A program made the translations under genes and the position numbers. DNA of 8,799 nt from Pseudomonadota bacterium (lineage in GTDB: Bacteria > Pseudomonadota > Alphaproteobacteria > Sphingomonadales > Sphingomonadaceae), in assembly GCA_023416515.1 (NCBI GenBank), contig JAEZHP010000132.1, forward strand, positions 1 to 8,799. The letters run 5' to 3'. Of the stretch, positions 5,923-8,799 are shown in pieces (within the stretch, counting starts at the first letter, position 1; each line of letters begins with the position of its first letter). The notes beneath the pieces were generated by a model. The model did not search any database, was not told the origin of the DNA, and saw only the letters and a program-made list of their open reading frames with translations.

Positions 5923-6936
5923 ATGAGCGCTACCATCCACCAGCTGGGTAACCGCCCCGAGCCGTCGCTCGATCCGATGATCCGGCTGGTGGCCGCCGAT
6001 CTCAACCAGGTCAACGCGGTCATCCTAGAGCGCATGCAGAGCGAGGTCGCGCTGATCCCGGAGCTTGCCGGCCATCTCATCGCGGGCGGCGGCAAGCGCA
6101 TGCGGCCGATGCTCACCTTGGCCTCGTCGCGGCTGCTCGACTATCAGGGCACGCGCCAGTTCAAGCTCGCCGCCGCGGTCGAGTTCATCCACACCGCGAC
6201 GCTTCTCCACGACGACGTCGTCGACGGGTCGGGCCTTCGCCGCGGCAAGCGCACCGCCAACATCATCTGGGGCAATCCCGCCAGCGTTCTGGTCGGCGAT
6301 TTCCTGTTCTCGCGAAGCTTCGAGCTGATGGTCGAGGACGGCAGCCTCAAGGTGCTCAAGATCCTCTCCCATGCCTCCAACATCATCGCCGAGGGCGAGG
6401 TCAACCAGCTCTCCGCCCAGCGCCAGGTCGAGACCGGCGAGGACCGCTATCTCGACATCATCAGTGCCAAGACGGCCGCTTTGTTCGCCGCGGCCTGCAA
6501 GGTTTCCGCCGTCGTCGCCGAGCGCGACGAGGAGACCGAGTGGGCGCTGGAGAGCTACGGCCGCAATCTGGGAATCGCCTTCCAGCTCGTCGATGACGCG
6601 ATCGACTATGCGGAGACCAGCGAGACGATGGGCAAGGACCAGGGCGACGACTTCCGCGACGGCAAGGTCACCCTCCCGGTCATCCTCGCTTATGCGCGCG
6701 GGTCCGAGGCGGATCGTGCCTTCTGGCGCGCTGCGATGTCCGGCGAGCGCCAGTCCGACGAGGACCTCGCCCACGCCCGCCGCCTCCTCACCGCGACGGA
6801 AGCGCTCCAGGACACGATCGAGCGCGCGCGTCACTATGGGCAGAAAGCGATCGACTCGCTCGGCCCCTTCCCCGCCAGCCGCGCCAAGGCGGCGATGGCC
6901 GAAGCGGTCGAGTTCGCCGTCGCCCGGGCTTACTGA
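5923..6936 (+). CDS. ispB: Long-chain trans-polyprenyl diphosphate synthase (octaprenyl/decaprenyl type)
   Basis: This 337-aa enzyme is of the IspB family, which adds isopentenyl diphosphate units to farnesyl diphosphate to make the ubiquinone side chain. Seen in the sequence are GGKRMRP (56-62, substrate binding), the first Asp-rich motif DDVVD (97-101) followed by GLRRGKRTAN, GDFLFSR (125-131), the second Asp-rich motif DDAID (224-228) and GKDQGDDFRDGKVTLP (237-252). The residue five before the first Asp is the small Ala92, as expected of long-chain synthases; the exact product length (C40 or C50) cannot be read. Length matches the family. GAGG overlapping the stop codon of the previous gene lies 6 nt before the ATG, an arrangement that favours translational coupling. 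A hairpin lies 43 nt downstream. The enzyme should act in the cytoplasm. Confidence 0.93.
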   Translation: MSATIHQLGNRPEPSLDPMIRLVAADLNQVNAVILERMQSEVALIPELAGHLIAGGGKRMRPMLTLASSRLLDYQGTRQFKLAAAVEFIHTATLLHDDVVDGSGLRRGKRTANIIWGNPASVLVGDFLFSRSFELMVEDGSLKVLKILSHASNIIAEGEVNQLSAQRQVETGEDRYLDIISAKTAALFAAACKVSAVVAERDEETEWALESYGRNLGIAFQLVDDAIDYAETSETMGKDQGDDFRDGKVTLPVILAYARGSEADRAFWRAAMSGERQSDEDLAHARRLLTATEALQDTIERARHYGQKAIDSLGPFPASRAKAAMAEAVEFAVARAY

Positions 6937-6979
6937 GCGATCGGGGAGAGCCTGTCCTGCAGAGGCCCTCCCCCCAAAT

Positions 6980-6999
6980 CCCTCCCGCAAACGGGAGGG
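6980..6999. terminator. Perfect 8-bp hairpin between convergent genes, possible bidirectional terminator or repeat copy
   Basis: CCCTCCCG (6980-6987) and CGGGAGGG (6992-6999) pair perfectly around a CAAA loop. It lies between the stops of ispB and the convergent 63-aa gene, where a shared terminator would be expected. There is no proper T-run on either strand, so intrinsic termination would be weak. I recall very similar CTCCCGC...GCGGGAG palindromes as common intergenic repeats in alphaproteobacteria, so it may be one copy of such a family. Confidence 0.45.
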
Positions 7000-7008
7000 G
7001 AGGATGTT

Positions 7009-7200
7009 CTACTCTTCCGTTGAGACCTCCAGGGCATTCTCCTCGTCGGCCATCAGCAGGTCGTCGATGGCTTCGGCGATGACGTCGAGCTGGTCGAAGG
7101 TCGCTGCGACCTCCACCGTCTCGCCATCGTCGGTGGCGATGCGAAGGATGTAATCCTCGCCTTCGCGGTTGATGGTGAATTCGGACAGGGTCTTGGCCAT
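7009..7200 (-). CDS. Small, highly acidic protein of unknown function (63 aa)
   Basis: I do not recognise a named family. The ATG (7200-7198) is preceded at 8 nt by an excellent ribosome site, GAGGAGA, which is the main reason to call the gene and to reject a much longer open frame upstream. The 63-aa product has 19 Asp/Glu and only 3 Lys/Arg. It begins with a strand-rich part (SEFTINREGEDYILRIATD, 6-24) and continues with a predicted amphipathic helix (FDQLDVIAEAIDDLLM, 35-50) and an acidic tail ending in STEE. There is no signal peptide or membrane segment. The fold could be a small protein-binding module; a DNA-mimic or regulator role would be speculation. It is convergent with ispB and divergent from hrpB, with an 84-bp spacer holding an inverted repeat. 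Confidence 0.75.
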   Translation of the reverse strand: MAKTLSEFTINREGEDYILRIATDDGETVEVAATFDQLDVIAEAIDDLLMADEENALEVSTEE

Positions 7201-7232
7201 GATTCGATCTCCTCGAGTGAGCGTGTGCCGCC

Positions 7233-7250
7233 AACGCCCGGCGGGGCGTT
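7233..7250. repeat. 7-bp perfect inverted repeat in the small-gene/hrpB divergent spacer
   Basis: AACGCCC (7233-7239) and GGGCGTT (7244-7250) flank a GGCG loop. It lies in the 84-bp region that must hold both divergent promoters, 35 nt upstream of the hrpB start. On the plus strand it ends in TTT, but a terminator in front of hrpB makes little sense, so an operator or leader hairpin is more likely. No clear -35/-10 pair was found around it. Confidence 0.35.
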
Positions 7251-7284
7251 TGGGTGCGGCTGTTCGGCGCAGTCTGGCTGTGCC

Positions 7285-8799
7285 ATGCGACGGGCCGTGA
7301 CCGCAGCGCTGCCGATCCATGCCGTCCTCCCCGACCTGCTCGCCGCCCTCCGCGCGGGCAGCAACGCCGTGCTCGTCGCCCCGCCGGGCGCCGGCAAGAC
7401 CACGGCGGTCGCTCCGGCGCTGCTGGGCGAACCCTGGTGCACCGGCGAGATCCTGCTCCTGTCGCCGCGGCGATTGGCGGCACGCGCAGCCGCCGAGCGA
7501 ATGGCGGAGCTCGCCGGCGAACCGGTCGGCCGAACCATCGGCTATGCGACGCGGCTCGACAGCAAGCGGTCGGCCGCCACCCGGATCACCGTCCTCACCG
7601 AAGGCATCTTCCTCAAGCGAATCCAGTCCGACCCCGAGCTTGCGGGAGTTGCGGCAGTGCTGTTCGACGAGGTCCACGAGCGAAGCCTCGACAGCGATTT
7701 CGGTCTTGCCCTCGCGCTCGACGCCCAGGCCTCGCTCCGCCCCGACCTGCGCCTCGTGGCGATGTCGGCCACCCTCGATGGCGCCCGATTCTCGGGTCTG
7801 ATGGGAGAGGCGCCGGTTATTGCCAGCGAAGGGCGGAGCCACGCGATCGAGCTCGTCCATCTCGGACGCTCGTCGGAGCGCCGGATCGAGGACGAGATGG
7901 CGCCAGCAATCCGCCGCGCCCTCGCCGAGTCCGAAGGAAGCCTGCTGGCCTTCCTGCCCGGGGTCGCTGAGATCGAGCGCACTGCCGAGCGGCTCCTCGG
8001 CAATCTGCCCGGCAACGCCGACCTCCACCGTCTCCACGGCAGCCTTGACCCCGCCGAGCAGCGCGCGGCGATCAAGCCCGCGCCCGACGGCAGGCGCAAA
8101 GTCGTTCTCGCGACCTCCATCGCCGAGACCAGCCTGACACTCGACGGAGTCCGGGTGGTCGTCGATTCCGGCCTCGCCCGCCGGCCGCGCTACGATCGCT
8201 CCGCCGGCCTCACCCGCCTGGTCACCGAACGTGCAAGCCAGGCCGCGGTCACCCAACGCGCCGGGCGAGCCGGTCGTCAGGCGGCGGGCCGGGTCTATCG
8301 ATTGTGGGAGGAAGCCGCGACCGCGAGCCTGCCGCGCTTCGACCCGCCGGAGATCCTCGAAGCCGATCTTTCCGCCTTGCTGCTCGACTGCCTGATCTGG
8401 GGGGTCACGGACCCTCGCGAGCTCAACTGGCTCGACCCGCCGTCGGCTGCTGCGGTCGACGAAGCGCGCAGGCGCCTCCAGTCCCTCGGGGCGGTCGACG
8501 AGGCGGGGCGCCCCACCGCGCACGGCCGAGCGATCGCCGACCTGCCGCTTCCGCCTCGCCTCGCTCATATGCTGATCGAGGCGGGCGACCGCGGCTGGGG
8601 AGCGACAGCGGCGGAGGTCGCGGTGCTCCTGTCCGAGCGGGGCCTGGGCGGCACCGACACCGACATCGAGCTGCGGCTCAGGCGATGGCGCGGCGAACGA
8701 AGCAAGCGCGCCGAGGCCGCGCGCGGCCTGGCCAGGAGATGGCTTCAATTCGTCCGCTCGTCCCGAGCGAAGTCGAGGGGCGCCGGCACGGAGCCGGAG
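7285..8799 (+). CDS. hrpB: ATP-dependent helicase HrpB (DEAH-type superfamily 2), 3' truncated
   Basis: The frame is open for 505 codons to the window end with no stop; complete HrpB proteins are usually a little over 800 aa. Superfamily 2 motifs appear in order: Walker A APPGAGKTT (32-40), Ia SPRRLAARAAAERMA (60-74), Walker B DEVH (128-131), SAT (161-163), motif IV LLAFLPG (220-226), motif V ATSIAETSLTLDGV (276-289) and motif VI QRAGRAGR (324-331). A winged-helix/ratchet region follows to about 450. The DEVH box with this spacing is typical of HrpB, a DExH-type helicase of the DEAH/RHA group whose cellular role in bacteria is poorly defined. The start is the first ATG in frame; GTG 7297 is a second choice, and neither has a good ribosome site. 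The last residues visible (SSRAKSRGAG) come from a repeat-like DNA sequence, so the C-terminal part may be altered. Confidence 0.92.
   Translation, partial: MRRAVTAALPIHAVLPDLLAALRAGSNAVLVAPPGAGKTTAVAPALLGEPWCTGEILLLSPRRLAARAAAERMAELAGEPVGRTIGYATRLDSKRSAATRITVLTEGIFLKRIQSDPELAGVAAVLFDEVHERSLDSDFGLALALDAQASLRPDLRLVAMSATLDGARFSGLMGEAPVIASEGRSHAIELVHLGRSSERRIEDEMAPAIRRALAESEGSLLAFLPGVAEIERTAERLLGNLPGNADLHRLHGSLDPAEQRAAIKPAPDGRRKVVLATSIAETSLTLDGVRVVVDSGLARRPRYDRSAGLTRLVTERASQAAVTQRAGRAGRQAAGRVYRLWEEAATASLPRFDPPEILEADLSALLLDCLIWGVTDPRELNWLDPPSAAAVDEARRRLQSLGAVDEAGRPTAHGRAIADLPLPPRLAHMLIEAGDRGWGATAAEVAVLLSERGLGGTDTDIELRLRRWRGERSKRAEAARGLARRWLQFVRSSRAKSRGAGTEPE
8751..8782 (+). repeat. Sphingomonad-type dispersed palindromic repeat motif within hrpB
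   Basis: The bases contain the core TCCCGAGCGAAGTCGAGGGG, with GCTCG (8756-8760) and CGAGC (8764-8768) forming a hairpin around TCC. From memory, sequences of the form CGTTCGTCCCGAGCGAAGTCGAGGGACG are common short intergenic repeats in sphingomonad genomes. Here the motif is read in frame as part of hrpB (residues 490-499). Its identity as a repeat copy rests on recall, and only one copy lies in this window. Confidence 0.4.

Noticed and set aside
6025..6990. Minus-strand open frame of 321 codons opposite ispB
   Set aside because: The sense strand encodes a complete prenyl synthase with both Asp-rich motifs; the antisense product is low-complexity and charged.
7254..8137. Arg/Pro-rich plus-strand frames overlapping hrpB
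   Set aside because: They are out of frame with the helicase motifs and are typical GC-rich shadows. The true hrpB frame is open from 7285 to the window end.
7201..8748. Long 5' extension (to 579 codons) of the acidic 63-aa gene
   Set aside because: The extension is antisense to hrpB motifs, whereas the ATG at 7200 has a strong ribosome site. Only the last 63 codons are a credible gene.
1..8799. CRISPR array, tRNA/rRNA genes, transposase or phage genes
   Set aside because: I saw no regularly spaced repeats, no tRNA- or rRNA-like sequence, and no transposase or phage protein motifs on reading both strands by eye.

Overview
The window is a stretch of GC-rich chromosome with short intergenic gaps. 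It is most likely from an alphaproteobacterium of the Sphingomonadales. The reasons are the gene content (a PepSY protein beside an OmpR-family two-component pair, a Spo0M-like arrestin protein in a presumed non-sporulator, a long-chain polyprenyl diphosphate synthase, HrpB), the strong codon bias, and two repeat types that I recall from sphingomonad genomes. This assignment is from memory and gene content only.

Layout. Positions 1-1123 (minus) hold the first 374 codons of a papain-family (C1) cysteine peptidase with a complete catalytic triad. It runs into a second, alpha/beta-hydrolase-like segment that is cut by the window edge. A gene-free divergent spacer (1124-1428) carries two inverted repeats. 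Then come a VOC/glyoxalase-fold protein (1429-1809, plus) and, convergent to it, a PAP2-type membrane phosphatase (1829-2404, minus). Divergent from the phosphatase is a small exported PepSY protein (2565-2870). It is followed by a PhoP/OmpR-type response regulator (2984-3649) and a PhoQ-like sensor kinase (3721-5145). A Spo0M family protein (5165-5914) and an IspB-type polyprenyl diphosphate synthase (5923-6936) follow with gaps of 19 and 8 nt, so a polycistronic message is likely. A perfect 8-bp hairpin separates these from a 63-aa, very acidic protein of unknown function (7009-7200, minus). Divergent from that is the ATP-dependent helicase HrpB (7285 to the window end, plus), which is incomplete.

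How they may work together. The PepSY protein, regulator and kinase form a plausible envelope-sensing module. The spacers around it hold candidate regulatory DNA: a CATTCA-N5-TATTCA direct repeat upstream of the PepSY gene; a sigma70-like promoter upstream of the regulator; and, between regulator and kinase, a perfect 12-bp palindrome overlapped by a 9-bp direct repeat with 20-bp periodicity. The PAP2 phosphatase shares the promoter region with the PepSY gene and could be an envelope-lipid target of the same system; this is inference.

Two major genes, the peptidase and hrpB, run off the window, and each is overlapped by long open frames on the opposite strand that are artefacts of GC-rich codon bias. 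I see no CRISPR array, tRNA, rRNA, transposase or phage gene.
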